The notes: a model not told the origin generated them from the sequence alone. Shown: positions 8,340-17,879, numbered from the stretch's first letter. The stretch: DNA of 64,000 nucleotides from Pseudomonas fulva (GCF_015680705.1 NZ_JADNYP010000005.1:1-64000), one strand, 5' to 3'. Program-made: numbers and translations.

Positions 8340-9731
8340 ATGCATACCCACGCCAGGGACAACGCTACGCCCGACCCTCGCCAATTGCGCCGGGCCATCT
8401 ATACCGGTGCCATTGGCAGTGCCCTCGAGTACTACGATTTTGCCATCTATGGGCTCGCGTCGGCCCTGGTCTTCGGCCATATCTTTTTCCCTTCGTTGGG
8501 CACGACCGGTGCGTTGCTGGCCAGTTTCGCCACTTATGGGGCAGGATTCCTGGCACGACCATTCGGCGGCCTGTTCTTCGGCTCCCTGGGCGATCGCAAG
8601 GGACGCAAGCTGGTACTGTTGCTGACCATTGCGCTGATGGGCACTGCCACCACGCTGATCGGATTGCTGCCGACCGGTGCCACCGGAGCCGTGCTGCTGG
8701 TCTTGCTGCGCTTGCTCCAAGGGTTCGGTGCCGGTGCCGAGCAGACCGGCGCGGCGACACTGATGGCCGAGCTGGCACCCCGCGAGCGGCGAGGCTTCTA
8801 CGCTGCGCTGCCATTCATCGGGGTTTTCAGTGGACTGGCCCTGGCCACCATTACCTTCCGGGTGATGCAAGCCTCGCTCACCGAGCAAGAACTGCTCGAT
8901 TGGGGCTGGCGCCTGCCATTTCTGGCCAGCGTGGTGCTGATCTTCATGGCCGTATGGATACGCCTGAAACTCAAGGAAAGCCCTGTTTTCCAGCAGCTGA
9001 GCCAGAGCCATCAGGTGATCGACTCGCCCATGCGCAGCGTGTTGCGCAACGCCCGGCGGCCCTTGCTGGCGACGACCCTGATGCGCATGGCCGAGACCGG
9101 CTGCTCGACGCTCTACGCCACGGTGTCCATCGCCTTCCTGACGGGCTTCGCCAGTCGTCATCTGGGGCAGGACAGCGCCGACCTGGCAGGCATCGGCACC
9201 AACGCAGTGCTTGCCGCCAGTATCCTCAGCGTGTTCACCACGCCGCTGTTCGGGGCGCTGTCCGATCGTTTCGGACGCCTGGCGGTTTACCGTGGTGGCG
9301 CCTTGTTCGGCGCGTTCTGGGCCTTCCCTTCGTGGTGGATGATCGACAGCGGTGATTCGACCTTGGTGTGCATTGCCGTGGTGGGCGGCTTCGCCCTGGC
9401 CGCCAACTGCATGCTCGGCGCCCAATGTGCGCACTTCACCGAGCTGTTCGGCAACCGCTACCGCTACTCAGGCGTAGCCTTGGCCCGTGAAATAGGCGCC
9501 ATGCTATCGGGCGGCCTGGCTCCGATCCTTGGCATCGCCCTGGTCGGCCTGGCAGGCGGTGCCTACTGGGTACTGGCGCTCTATACCCTGGTGCTGACCA
9601 TGCTCACCCTCATCGGCACTTGGCTGTCGACCGAAACCCGTGGCCGCGATCTGACCGCCCTGGACGATGCGGTGGGGGGTGGCACTTCATTCGCGAGCTG
9701 CCCCGCAAGCTCTGGCGTGCTGCAACGCTGA
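8340..9731 (+). CDS. MFS transporter, metabolite:H+ symporter family
   Basis: The 463-residue, 12-segment membrane protein has MHS-family signatures: IGSALEYYDFAIYGLASALV near residue 23, FARPFGG-like LARPFGGLFFGSLGDRKGRK, and RLLQGFGAGAE. Relatives transport shikimate, 2-oxoglutarate, citrate or proline. GAGGCAGAAC precedes the ATG. It lies 48 bases after the FAH-family gene and 30 bases before the dehydratase gene, so it is probably co-transcribed. Pentonate import is a reasonable inference. It would be the second transporter of this island, from a different family than the one at 2915-4282. Confidence 0.85.
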   Translation: MHTHARDNATPDPRQLRRAIYTGAIGSALEYYDFAIYGLASALVFGHIFFPSLGTTGALLASFATYGAGFLARPFGGLFFGSLGDRKGRKLVLLLTIALMGTATTLIGLLPTGATGAVLLVLLRLLQGFGAGAEQTGAATLMAELAPRERRGFYAALPFIGVFSGLALATITFRVMQASLTEQELLDWGWRLPFLASVVLIFMAVWIRLKLKESPVFQQLSQSHQVIDSPMRSVLRNARRPLLATTLMRMAETGCSTLYATVSIAFLTGFASRHLGQDSADLAGIGTNAVLAASILSVFTTPLFGALSDRFGRLAVYRGGALFGAFWAFPSWWMIDSGDSTLVCIAVVGGFALAANCMLGAQCAHFTELFGNRYRYSGVALAREIGAMLSGGLAPILGIALVGLAGGAYWVLALYTLVLTMLTLIGTWLSTETRGRDLTALDDAVGGGTSFASCPASSGVLQR

Positions 9732-9761
9732 CCGGCATCCCTGAATCAAAGAGAGAAAGAC

Positions 9762-11549
9762 ATGACCGATACGCCGAAACGCCCGCTCCGCAGCCAGCAA
9801 TGGTTCGACGACCCGAGCCACGCCGACATGACCGCGCTGTATGTCGAGCGCTACATGAACTACGGCCTGACCCGTGACGAACTGCAATCCGGGCGTCCGA
9901 TCATCGGCATCGCCCAGACTGGCAGCGATCTGACGCCCTGCAATCGCCACCACCTTGAACTGGCCCAGCGCGTCAAGGCCGGGATCCGCGATGCCGGTGG
10001 CATCCCCATGGAGTTCCCGATTCACCCGATCGCCGAGCAGAGCCGCCGGCCAACCGCCGCGCTGGACCGCAACCTGGCCTACCTTGGCCTGGTGGAAATC
10101 CTCCACGGCTTTCCACTCGATGGCGTGGTACTGACCACCGGCTGCGACAAGACCACTCCGGCTTGCCTGATGGCTGCGGCCACCACCGACCTGCCGGCCA
10201 TCGTGCTGTCGGGCGGGCCCATGCTCGACGGCCACCACAAGGGGCAACTGATAGGCTCCGGCACCGTGCTGTGGCACGCGCGCAACCTGCTGGCCGCTGG
10301 CGACATCGACTACGAAGGCTTCATGGAAATGACCACCGCCGCCTCGCCCTCGGTGGGTCATTGCAACACCATGGGCACGGCGTTGTCGATGAACGCACTG
10401 GCCGAGGCCCTGGGCATGTCGCTGCCAGGGTGCGCCAGCATCCCCGCCCCCTACCGCGAACGTGGCCAGATGGCCTACGCTACCGGCAAGCGCATCTGCG
10501 AGCTGGTGCGAGAGGATGTACGACCTTCTTCGATCATGACCCGCGAGGCGTTCGAGAACGCCATCGCCGTCGCTTCGGCCCTGGGCGCCTCGAGCAACTG
10601 CCCGCCGCACCTGATCGCCATCGCCCGACACATGGGCATCGATCTGTCACTGGACGACTGGCAGCGTATCGGTGAGGACGTGCCGCTGCTGGTCAACTGC
10701 ATGCCGGCGGGCAAGTACCTGGGCGAAGGTTTCCACCGCGCTGGCGGCGTCCCTGCGGTGATGCACGAGCTGCGCAGGGCAGGCCGCCTGCACGAGGCGT
10801 GCGCGACGGTAAGCGGCAAGCGCATCGGGGAGGTGGTCAGCGACACCGTCACCAGCAACCGCGATGTGATCCTGCCCTTCGACGAACCTCTCAAGCACCG
10901 TGCCGGGTTCATCGTGCTCAGCGGCAATTTCTTCGACAGTGCGATCATGAAGATGTCGGTGGTTGGCGAGGCCTTCCGCAAGACCTATCTGGCCGAGCCG
11001 GGCAAGGAGAACAGTTTCGACGCTCGGGCGATCGTGTTCGAAGGTCCGGAGGATTATCACGCCCGCATCGACGACCCTTCGCTGGATATCGACGAGCGTT
11101 GCATCCTGGTGATCCGTGGCGCTGGCACCGTGGGTTATCCAGGCAGTGCCGAAGTGGTCAACATGGCGCCGCCAGCTGCACTGATCAAGCGTGGCATCGA
11201 CTCGCTGCCTTGTCTGGGCGACGGTCGGCAAAGTGGTACCTCGGCCAGCCCATCGATTCTCAACATGTCGCCAGAGGCAGCGGTAGGCGGCGGCCTGGCC
11301 TTGTTGCAAACCAACGATGTGCTGCGCATCGACCTCAACCAGAGGCGCGTCGACTTGCTTGTGGATGAAGCCGAAATGGCGCGCCGCCGCGCCGCCTGGA
11401 AACCGTCCATCCCAGCCTCGCAGACGCCTTGGCAAGAGCTGTACCGGCAACTGGTGGGCCAGCTCTCCACCGGCGGTTGCCTGGAGCCGGCGACCTTGCA
11501 TATGCGTGTGATTGCAAGGGAGGGTGGGATGCCACGGCATTCGCACTGA
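9762..11549 (+). CDS. IlvD/Edd-family sugar-acid dehydratase (pentonate dehydratase)
   Basis: The 595-residue protein shows the three iron-sulfur cysteines of the family: TPCNRHH (about residue 60), TTGCDKTTPAC (about 128) and GHCNTMGTA (about 200). Family members with this length and neighbourhood dehydrate D-xylonate or L-arabonate to the 2-keto-3-deoxy acid. With the FAH-family enzyme and the semialdehyde dehydrogenase this completes a route to 2-oxoglutarate. The stereochemistry of the substrate cannot be told from sequence alone, and hexonates remain possible. It is the last gene of the rightward operon; no clear terminator follows before the convergent chrA gene 83 bases away. Confidence 0.85.
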   Translation: MTDTPKRPLRSQQWFDDPSHADMTALYVERYMNYGLTRDELQSGRPIIGIAQTGSDLTPCNRHHLELAQRVKAGIRDAGGIPMEFPIHPIAEQSRRPTAALDRNLAYLGLVEILHGFPLDGVVLTTGCDKTTPACLMAAATTDLPAIVLSGGPMLDGHHKGQLIGSGTVLWHARNLLAAGDIDYEGFMEMTTAASPSVGHCNTMGTALSMNALAEALGMSLPGCASIPAPYRERGQMAYATGKRICELVREDVRPSSIMTREAFENAIAVASALGASSNCPPHLIAIARHMGIDLSLDDWQRIGEDVPLLVNCMPAGKYLGEGFHRAGGVPAVMHELRRAGRLHEACATVSGKRIGEVVSDTVTSNRDVILPFDEPLKHRAGFIVLSGNFFDSAIMKMSVVGEAFRKTYLAEPGKENSFDARAIVFEGPEDYHARIDDPSLDIDERCILVIRGAGTVGYPGSAEVVNMAPPAALIKRGIDSLPCLGDGRQSGTSASPSILNMSPEAAVGGGLALLQTNDVLRIDLNQRRVDLLVDEAEMARRRAAWKPSIPASQTPWQELYRQLVGQLSTGGCLEPATLHMRVIAREGGMPRHSH

Positions 11550-11632
11550 CAGGCAGCACCAGCGTGCCTGGCCGCAAGGCCTCGCACGCCGATACCCTCT
11601 ACCACGTGCGTCTCGGCGCGGCGCCGGCCGCC

Positions 11633-12838
11633 TTACCCAACGCTGCCTAGCAACCCGCCCACGCCAGCACCTGCGAGCACCACCAGCCAAGGCGGGCACT
11701 TCCAGAACATCAAGGCCACCAGTGCTACCAGCGCCAGGCCGAAGTCCCGTGGCGAGAGGATCGCGCTGGTCCAGACCGGATCATGCAAGGCGGCCAGAAG
11801 CAGGCCGACCACGGCCGCGTTGATGCCGAGCATGGCCGCGCGCATGTGGACGTTTTTCCGCAGCTGGGTCCAGAACGGCAAGACCCCCAAGACCAGCAGG
11901 AAGGAGGGCGCGAAGATGGCCAGCAAGCAGACCAGGCCGCCCAGCCAGCCGGCGGGCGGCTGATTCATCGAGGCACCGACGAACGAGGCGAAGGTGAACA
12001 GAGGGCCTGGCACGGCCTGGGCGGCACCGTAGCCTGCCAGGAAGGTATCGTTGTCGACCCAGCCCGCAAGCACGACTTGCGCCTGTAGCAGCGGTAACAC
12101 CACATGCCCACCACCGAACACCAGGGAACCGGCACGGTAGAAAGTATCGATCAGTGACAGCGTCTGGCTCGGCAGCCACACCGCCAGCAGCGGCAAGCCC
12201 AGCAGCAGGACCAGGAAAAGCGTCAGCCAGGCCAGGCCTGCACGACGTCCGACAGGGATCGGCAGGTGCTCGTGGGCCGCCACTGGCCCAGGCCTGAACG
12301 CCAAGAGACCGATGGCTGCGGCCAGGCCGATCACGCCTGCCTGAGCCCATGCCGACGGGAGCAGGATGACCATGCATGTGGCAGCTGCCATCAAGGTGAT
12401 GCGCGGTACATCGGGACACAGGTTGCGAGCCATGCCCCAGACCGCTTGCGAGACGACTGCCACGGCTACCACTTTCAAGCCGTGCAATACGCCACGAGGC
12501 ACTGCGGCCTCGTATGCGCCGATGCTTAGGGCGAAGAGTACCAGGGCGATCGCCGAAGGCAGGGTGAACCCTATCCACGCGGCCAGCATGCCGGCATGAC
12601 CACAGCGAAACAGGCCAAGCGCCATGCCGACCTGACTGCTGGCCGGCCCTGGCAGAAACTGGCACAGGGCGACGAGGTCGGCATAGTCGAGCTCGCTCAG
12701 CCAGCGCCGGCGCACCACGAATTCTTCGCGAAAGTACCCCAGGTGGGCGACCGGGCCACCAAAGGCGGTCAACCCGAGACGCAGAAAGACCAGAAAGACC
12801 GGCCAGGGATGGCGATCATCGCGCAGTGTATGAGTCAC
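11633..12838 (-). CDS. chrA: Chromate transporter, ChrA family
   Basis: The 401-residue inner-membrane protein has two homologous halves, each with the family motif: FGGPVAHLGYFREEF and LCQFLPGPASSQVG in the first, and FGGGHVVLP and QAVPGPLFTFASFVG in the second. Members export chromate and confer resistance. I chose the GTG at 12838 (VTHTLRDD) because AGGAAAA lies just upstream and it gives the usual family length; the open frame extends about 60 codons further without family similarity. The gene stands alone, convergent with the dehydratase operon and divergent from the DUF3857 gene. Confidence 0.88.
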   Translation of the reverse strand: MTHTLRDDRHPWPVFLVFLRLGLTAFGGPVAHLGYFREEFVVRRRWLSELDYADLVALCQFLPGPASSQVGMALGLFRCGHAGMLAAWIGFTLPSAIALVLFALSIGAYEAAVPRGVLHGLKVVAVAVVSQAVWGMARNLCPDVPRITLMAAATCMVILLPSAWAQAGVIGLAAAIGLLAFRPGPVAAHEHLPIPVGRRAGLAWLTLFLVLLLGLPLLAVWLPSQTLSLIDTFYRAGSLVFGGGHVVLPLLQAQVVLAGWVDNDTFLAGYGAAQAVPGPLFTFASFVGASMNQPPAGWLGGLVCLLAIFAPSFLLVLGVLPFWTQLRKNVHMRAAMLGINAAVVGLLLAALHDPVWTSAILSPRDFGLALVALVALMFWKCPPWLVVLAGAGVGGLLGSVG

Positions 12839-13098
12839 GAAGTTTTCCTGATCATGAGGCCGGCCCGGGTCGGTCGATCCGCAATCGTCTCCAGCCGCCA
12901 CCTGCCGCGCCTTGTTCTGCCAGTGGCGAAACGCCGACAGCCTGGTAGGGCTTGAGCCGCGCGCAACGATAGCACGTCGCATTGGGCATCGGACACAAGC
13001 TGAACCGGCGAGGCCTGTCATCTTGCCCTACAGGCGATGGTCGCAAGTGCGTATCATTACCGGCTGCAGTCTTGTTTGTCTTGTAGAAAAGAATCTTC

Positions 13099-14958
13099 AT
13101 GTTCAAGTCGTTTTATCGCGCTGCGCTTCGTGTCGCTGGCGTATCGATGATGGTGCTGGCCTGGTCTGCGCTCGCGCAGGCCAGGGCCGATGGTACCGAC
13201 CGCTCGGTCACCCTGGAAAAGGCCATCCAGCGCTTCGTCGTGCAGCCCGACGGCAGTTTCCGTCAGGACGTCGAAACCGTTTCGCGAATCGACGAAGAGC
13301 GCGGCATCCAGGCCGTCGCCCAGCGCCCGCTGAGCTACAACCGTTCGCTCGAGACGCTGGAGGTGATCGAGGCGTTCACCCAGAAGCCCGATGGCCGCAA
13401 GATCAAGGTCGACGCCGCGCACATCAAGGAACAGCAGGAGCCTGCCTCCTCGCGAGCACCGATGTTCCAGGACTCGGTGAACAAGGTGGTCATCTTCCCC
13501 GAGGTCGCGGTGGGCGACCGGTTGGTGCTGCACTACCAGCGCAAGCGCTTCGCCGCGCTGTTTCCCGACAATTTCGAAGACCTGACCGTACCAGGCTTCT
13601 ACCCGATCGAGCATTTCGCCCTGACCTACGACATGCCCGTCGGCATGTCGCTGCATGCCCAGGCGCAAGGTTTCAAGGCGAGCCAGGAACGGGGCGCGGA
13701 CGGGCGTGTCCGCTATCGCTGGGACTACGTCCCGGCGCCCAGGCCGCGTATCGAGACCAGCGCGGTGTCCTACATGGACTATGGCCAGTACCTGGCGGTC
13801 TCGACCTTCGCTGATTTCGGGCAGTTCGCCCAGGCCTACCAGGCCCGGGCCGAAGCGCAGGTGAGCCCAGCCATCGGCGCGCTGGCGCGACAGCTGACCG
13901 AGCACGCTGCCAGCCCACGGGGAAAGGCCCTCGCGCTCAGCGACTGGGTGCGCAAGAACGTTCGCTATGTGGCGGTCTATGTCGGTGCCGGCGGGGTAGT
14001 GCCGCATTCGCCGCAGACGGTGCTGGACAACCGCTACGGTGACTGCAAGGACCATGTGGCCTTGCTCGGCGCGCTGTTGCAGGCAGCAGGCATCGAAAGC
14101 ACGCCGGCGCTGATGAACCTGGGCAATGCCTACGCCTTCCCAAAGGTGCCGACCCTGGGTGTGCTGAACCATGTGATCACCTACGTGCCGAGCCTGGACC
14201 TGTACCTGGATTCCACCGACCCTTCGATCGCGTCGGGCTACCTGCCGCCGGCCGCTCTGGACAAGCAGGTACTGCTGACCGTCACCGGCACGTTCGGACA
14301 CACGCCCGTCAATCAGCCTGGCAAGGCAGTCGGCGAACTGGTGTTCAAGGTCGCGGACAACGGCGCGGCGGATTTGCGCAACGTCTCGACGGTGGAAGGC
14401 TGGGCCAGCGCGTTCAACGAGCATGCCGTCAAGTCGATGAAGACACCCGATCGCCAGGTACTGGTGCAAAAGGTGCTCGCCGCCTACGGGCAGCGTGGCG
14501 CTGGCAGGTTCAGGACGCGGATGCTCGACAGCGGTGCCTTCGAGACCGTGATCGAGGGGCACACGGAAAACCTCGTCAACCTGCCAGGCCCCGTCGGCGT
14601 GGTGGCGTTGAGCAGCCTGGCCGGTGGCATTGCGCAGAATGTCTACGGCTTTGCCGCGGAGAAGGGGCGGACCCAGGGCTTCGTCTGCATCTCGGGCGAG
14701 ACCCACGAACGCTCGCGCTACGAGTTCCCCAGCGCCGTGAACGTGCTGGCCGTGCCCAAGGCGGTGAGCATCGAGCAGGACGACATCCGCTACAGTGCCA
14801 GCTACGCCAGAGACGGTAACGCGGTGGTGATCGAACGCCGCTTCCACTTCGACCACCCCAGCGCCGTCTGCACGCCGGAGCAGTTCAAAGTGATGAAGCC
14901 GGCGATCGAGGCGATGGTCAAGGATCTGCAGAGCCAGATCATCGTGCAAGCGAGCTGA
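13099..14958 (+). CDS. Exported DUF3857 / transglutaminase-like protein
   Basis: The 619-residue protein begins with a signal peptide that probably ends after ALAQARA, near residue 30. An N-terminal DUF3857 domain follows, then a transglutaminase-like core (about residues 265-400). The core keeps the cysteine in NRYGDCKDHVALL, the histidine in NHVITYVP and the aspartate in LDSTDPS, so an active thiol hydrolase fold is likely. Substrate and role are unknown; relatives are presumed periplasmic. It is not in an operon. The next 570 bases hold only gene remnants. Confidence 0.82.
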   Translation: MFKSFYRAALRVAGVSMMVLAWSALAQARADGTDRSVTLEKAIQRFVVQPDGSFRQDVETVSRIDEERGIQAVAQRPLSYNRSLETLEVIEAFTQKPDGRKIKVDAAHIKEQQEPASSRAPMFQDSVNKVVIFPEVAVGDRLVLHYQRKRFAALFPDNFEDLTVPGFYPIEHFALTYDMPVGMSLHAQAQGFKASQERGADGRVRYRWDYVPAPRPRIETSAVSYMDYGQYLAVSTFADFGQFAQAYQARAEAQVSPAIGALARQLTEHAASPRGKALALSDWVRKNVRYVAVYVGAGGVVPHSPQTVLDNRYGDCKDHVALLGALLQAAGIESTPALMNLGNAYAFPKVPTLGVLNHVITYVPSLDLYLDSTDPSIASGYLPPAALDKQVLLTVTGTFGHTPVNQPGKAVGELVFKVADNGAADLRNVSTVEGWASAFNEHAVKSMKTPDRQVLVQKVLAAYGQRGAGRFRTRMLDSGAFETVIEGHTENLVNLPGPVGVVALSSLAGGIAQNVYGFAAEKGRTQGFVCISGETHERSRYEFPSAVNVLAVPKAVSIEQDDIRYSASYARDGNAVVIERRFHFDHPSAVCTPEQFKVMKPAIEAMVKDLQSQIIVQAS

Positions 14959-15148
14959 CAGATCCGGCGCCCCGACGCTAGCCGCTCCCAGTTTGTGGTC
15001 GTGCTTCCAGCACCATCGGTGGGTGTTGCACGGCCCGTGCGTAAGCGGCCGCCGTGCCGCCAGGGGTCGCCTTGCGGCCCCAGAACCAGGCGACGCCATC
15101 TCGAAAGCCATTTCATCACTCCACCCCGGCAACCTTGGCCTGCCCCAC

Positions 15149-15415
15149 CTACCTTGCGCTGTCACCCGTATCCAGCAGCCGCCCCATGGCCATGTCCTCG
15201 GTCAGTGCCTTGGCCATGCCGCTCAGGTAATAGGCAGCTGTCACCAGCGTATCTTTTCGCTCGAGGCTGGCTTCGCGGGTTAGCTTGTACACGCAGTCGA
15301 TCATAGATTGGACTGTTCCAGCAGGTAGTCAGGACGATGGCCAGGTACCACTCGAAACAGGCGATGGAACACGCTGCTGTCTGCACCTTCGCCAAAGGTC
15401 CCGCTACCAGGTGAG
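15149..15415 (-). pseudogene. Decayed DUF3077-type small protein gene
   Basis: On the minus strand, one frame reads FGEGADSSVFHRLFRVVPGH then PDYLLEQSNL and hits a stop near 15302. The adjacent frame then continues with CVYKLTREASLERKDTLV and AAYYLSGMAKALTEDM, ending at a TAG (15149-15151). Joined, they look like the small Pseudomonas-specific DUF3077 proteins (L-F-x-V-x-P-G near the start, a helical middle, A-x-Y-L-x-x-M-A-K-A-L near the end). I see no good start codon in the first frame. A one-base frame change would explain this. The intergenic stretch 14,959-15,529 holds nothing else that I recognise. Confidence 0.5.
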
Positions 15416-15500
15416 TGATCCGATGGAATTTGCGGTCGAAAAAAGGAAACTGAAGACATCCTCAGAAGATTCTTCAATTTTTACCATTAACCGCACAAGC

Positions 15501-15520
15501 AAGGCCGCCACGGAGGCCTT
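15501..15520 (-). terminator. Possible terminator after the GAF-GGDEF-EAL gene
   Basis: AAGGCC and GGCCTT arms form a small GC hairpin just past the stop of the minus-strand gene ending at 15530, followed on that strand by a weak T-containing tract. This is a weak call. Confidence 0.3.
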
Positions 15521-15529
15521 TCGACAGGC

Positions 15530-17341
15530 CTAGCCGTCGGTCGCGCAAGCCACCGGCGGCAATCCTTGCCCATGCGCCGCCCACCAGGCCGCAAACGCCT
15601 CCGCCGCCATGGGTCGCGCGAACAGGTAGCCCTGGCCCTCGTCGCACCCCCACTGGGCCAGCAAGGCCTGCTGCGTCTCGGTCTCGATCCCTTCGGCGAT
15701 CACCTTGTAGCCGATCTTGCGAGCCAGGTTGATGATGGTGCTCACCAGCCGTTGGTCCTTTTCCTCGGTGGCGAGGTTGTGCACCAGGGTGCGGTCGACC
15801 TTCACGTATTCGGCCGGCAGGTCGCGCAGGTACACCCAGTTGCTGTAGCCGGAACCGAAGTCGTCGATGGCGATTCGCACGCCCGCCTGGCGCAGCCTGT
15901 GCAACTGGTTGCAGACGATGTCGGGCGAGCGGATCAGCGAGCTTTCGGTCAGCTCGATGGACAGCAGGTGCTTGGCCAGCCGATGGGCCTCGAGCTGTTC
16001 GAGGATCAGGTTGGCCAGCTGGGGGCTTTCCAGGTCGGACACGCTCAGGTTGATGGCGACCGGGATAACGATGCCCTGGCGCTGCCAGGCGGCGGCCTGC
16101 TCGATCGCGGTCCGCACCACGATGCAGCTCAACCCCTCGATCAGGGCGGTCTTTTCCGCCAGCGGAACGAACTCGGCTGGCGAGATCATGCCCAGCAGCG
16201 GGTGGGTCCAGCGCAGCAGGGCTTCCACGCCCGTGCAGCGGCCGGTGACCAGCGAAACCTTGGGCTGGTAGTCGAGGCGGAACTGTTCGCCCGACTGGAT
16301 CGCCACCGACAGGGCGCTGACCAGGTTCAGGGCACGCTGCTGGGCCGCATCGATTTCCGGCTGGTAGGACGTCCAGCCGAGGCGCTTGAGCCGGGCGTTG
16401 TCCGAGGCGCCGACCACCAGGCGCACGTGATCCTGGTCGGCCGGGGTGCGATGATCCAGCGGCAGCACACCGATGCCGATGTTCATGTGCAGGGGGATAC
16501 CATCGTTGACCAATGGCCGGGCGAAATTGTCGAGGATCGAACGATACAGCGCGGGGCCGGTTTCAGCCTGCTCGAGCAGGAAGCCGAAGCGGGTAGGGCT
16601 GATCTTGTACAGGCTATGCCCGGGCGGCAGCAGCGACAGCAGCTGGTCCTTGATCCCCAGGATCAGTTGGTTGGCGAAGGTGTAGCCGAACGCCTTGACC
16701 ACATCGTTGAGCGCCTTGGGAGCGATCACGTCGACGGCCACCAGGTCCGCGGGGCGTGCTTCCCTCACCAGTACCTTGATGTCCTGCTCGAGCTTGGTGC
16801 GGTTGTACAGCCCGGTAGGCTGGTCGACATAGGTGGCATTGCGCAGGTTGTCCAGGCGAATCATCACCAGTTCGGCCATCTGCTTGAGGAACGCGCCATG
16901 TTTCTCCGTCATCGCCGCACGTGGAGAAGTATCGGCGATGCAGAGGCTGCCCAACCCGAGCCCCTCGTCGGAAAGAATCGGATAACCCGCGTAGTAGCGC
17001 AGCCCAGGGGCGTTCAACACCAGGGGATTGCGGGCGAAGCGCGGGTCCAGCGTGGTGTCCGGCACTTCCAGCAGGCGTGGCTCGAGAATGGTGAATGCGC
17101 AGAAAGCCGTGCCGCGCGGGACGATCTCCAGGTCAACGCCGATCTGTGCGCGGAACAGCTGGCGATCGCTCTCGACGATGGTGATGAAGGCGATGGGCGC
17201 TTCGAGCATCGAGGCAGTCATCTGCACCAGCTTGGCCAGTACCGGGTCCTGCCTGCTGCGCTCTTCGACCTCCAGGTCCCTGAGCTTGTGCAGTCGGGCA
17301 TCTTCGTTTTCCGGCTGCGGGCCGCATGTCTCGATGTACAT
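15530..17341 (-). CDS. GAF-GGDEF(degenerate)-EAL c-di-GMP phosphodiesterase
   Basis: The 603-residue soluble protein has an N-terminal GAF domain (about 25-165), a GGDEF-like domain (about 175-335) and a C-terminal EAL domain (about 350-590). The cyclase signature is replaced by SPTRF in KISPTRFGFLLE, so it should not make c-di-GMP. The EAL domain keeps GVEALLRW, ELTESSL, IDDFGSGYSN, KVDRTL and AEGIETE, so hydrolysis of c-di-GMP is expected, with GAF as sensor. The start at 17341 (MYIETCG) fits the beginning of the GAF similarity; the open frame continues far upstream without domain content. It is divergent from the 77-residue acidic protein gene. Confidence 0.85.
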   Translation of the reverse strand: MYIETCGPQPENEDARLHKLRDLEVEERSRQDPVLAKLVQMTASMLEAPIAFITIVESDRQLFRAQIGVDLEIVPRGTAFCAFTILEPRLLEVPDTTLDPRFARNPLVLNAPGLRYYAGYPILSDEGLGLGSLCIADTSPRAAMTEKHGAFLKQMAELVMIRLDNLRNATYVDQPTGLYNRTKLEQDIKVLVREARPADLVAVDVIAPKALNDVVKAFGYTFANQLILGIKDQLLSLLPPGHSLYKISPTRFGFLLEQAETGPALYRSILDNFARPLVNDGIPLHMNIGIGVLPLDHRTPADQDHVRLVVGASDNARLKRLGWTSYQPEIDAAQQRALNLVSALSVAIQSGEQFRLDYQPKVSLVTGRCTGVEALLRWTHPLLGMISPAEFVPLAEKTALIEGLSCIVVRTAIEQAAAWQRQGIVIPVAINLSVSDLESPQLANLILEQLEAHRLAKHLLSIELTESSLIRSPDIVCNQLHRLRQAGVRIAIDDFGSGYSNWVYLRDLPAEYVKVDRTLVHNLATEEKDQRLVSTIINLARKIGYKVIAEGIETETQQALLAQWGCDEGQGYLFARPMAAEAFAAWWAAHGQGLPPVACATDG

Positions 17342-17499
17342 CGTAGGTCCAGGGAATAAGGGCTCGAGTACCCATGATATCGGCTGGCCAGCTTTGCGCC
17401 TGAGGGCAGCTGATGAGCGGTACGCAGGCAGATCGAACCGAGTGATTCGGCTGTTCCTCAAATTATCACAAGCCTTCGCTCGCGCCAGAGGACAATCGC

Positions 17500-17733
17500 A
17501 TGCCTGCGCCAGACAACCACGACATTCCGCCGGTCGATCCGCTGCCGACTTCCGGCAACCCGCTGAGCCCCGGGCGCACGGATGTTCATCCGTCGCGCGA
17601 GGCCGGGGTGGAGGAGCTGCCGGACGATCACGACCAGCGCCCGGTCGAGGGCGACGACACCCAGCTCGACCCGCGCCCGACAGACCAGGAAACCGACAAC
17701 GCCGAGTTCGACGACCAGCCCAACCCGCGCTGA
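17500..17733 (+). CDS. Small acidic proline-rich protein
   Basis: The 77-residue protein is rich in Asp, Glu and Pro (for example PDNHDIPPVDPLP and GVEELPDDHDQRPVEGDD), with no predicted membrane segment and no cysteine. It looks intrinsically disordered. I know no function for it. Support for coding comes from a clear hairpin-plus-T terminator 24 bases after its stop and its position as an independent unit. No strong ribosome binding site is visible. Confidence 0.6.
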   Translation: MPAPDNHDIPPVDPLPTSGNPLSPGRTDVHPSREAGVEELPDDHDQRPVEGDDTQLDPRPTDQETDNAEFDDQPNPR

Positions 17734-17756
17734 AACACGGTTGCGTGTGCTCTTGT

Positions 17757-17779
17757 GGCCCGCCTTGCGGGCCTTTTTT
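17757..17779 (+). terminator. Rho-independent terminator
   Basis: GGCCCGC, loop CTT, GCGGGCC, then six T. It follows the small acidic protein gene directly. Confidence 0.88.
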
Positions 17780-17879
17780 CATGGATGTGCCAGCCGTCGA
17801 AAGGTAGGGAACCCCGCTGCGCTTGCACCACTCCATCTCATGCGACCCCCGTGTTTGTCCTGGTACTGATGAGGTGCTC

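Noticed and set aside
7221..9434. Minus-strand open frame of 737 codons across the FAH-family and MHS transporter genes
   Set aside because: Covers two real genes on the other strand and shows no family motif.
13057..15165. Minus-strand open frame of 702 codons across the DUF3857 gene
   Set aside because: Antisense shadow of a gene with signal peptide and catalytic motifs; no recognisable features of its own.
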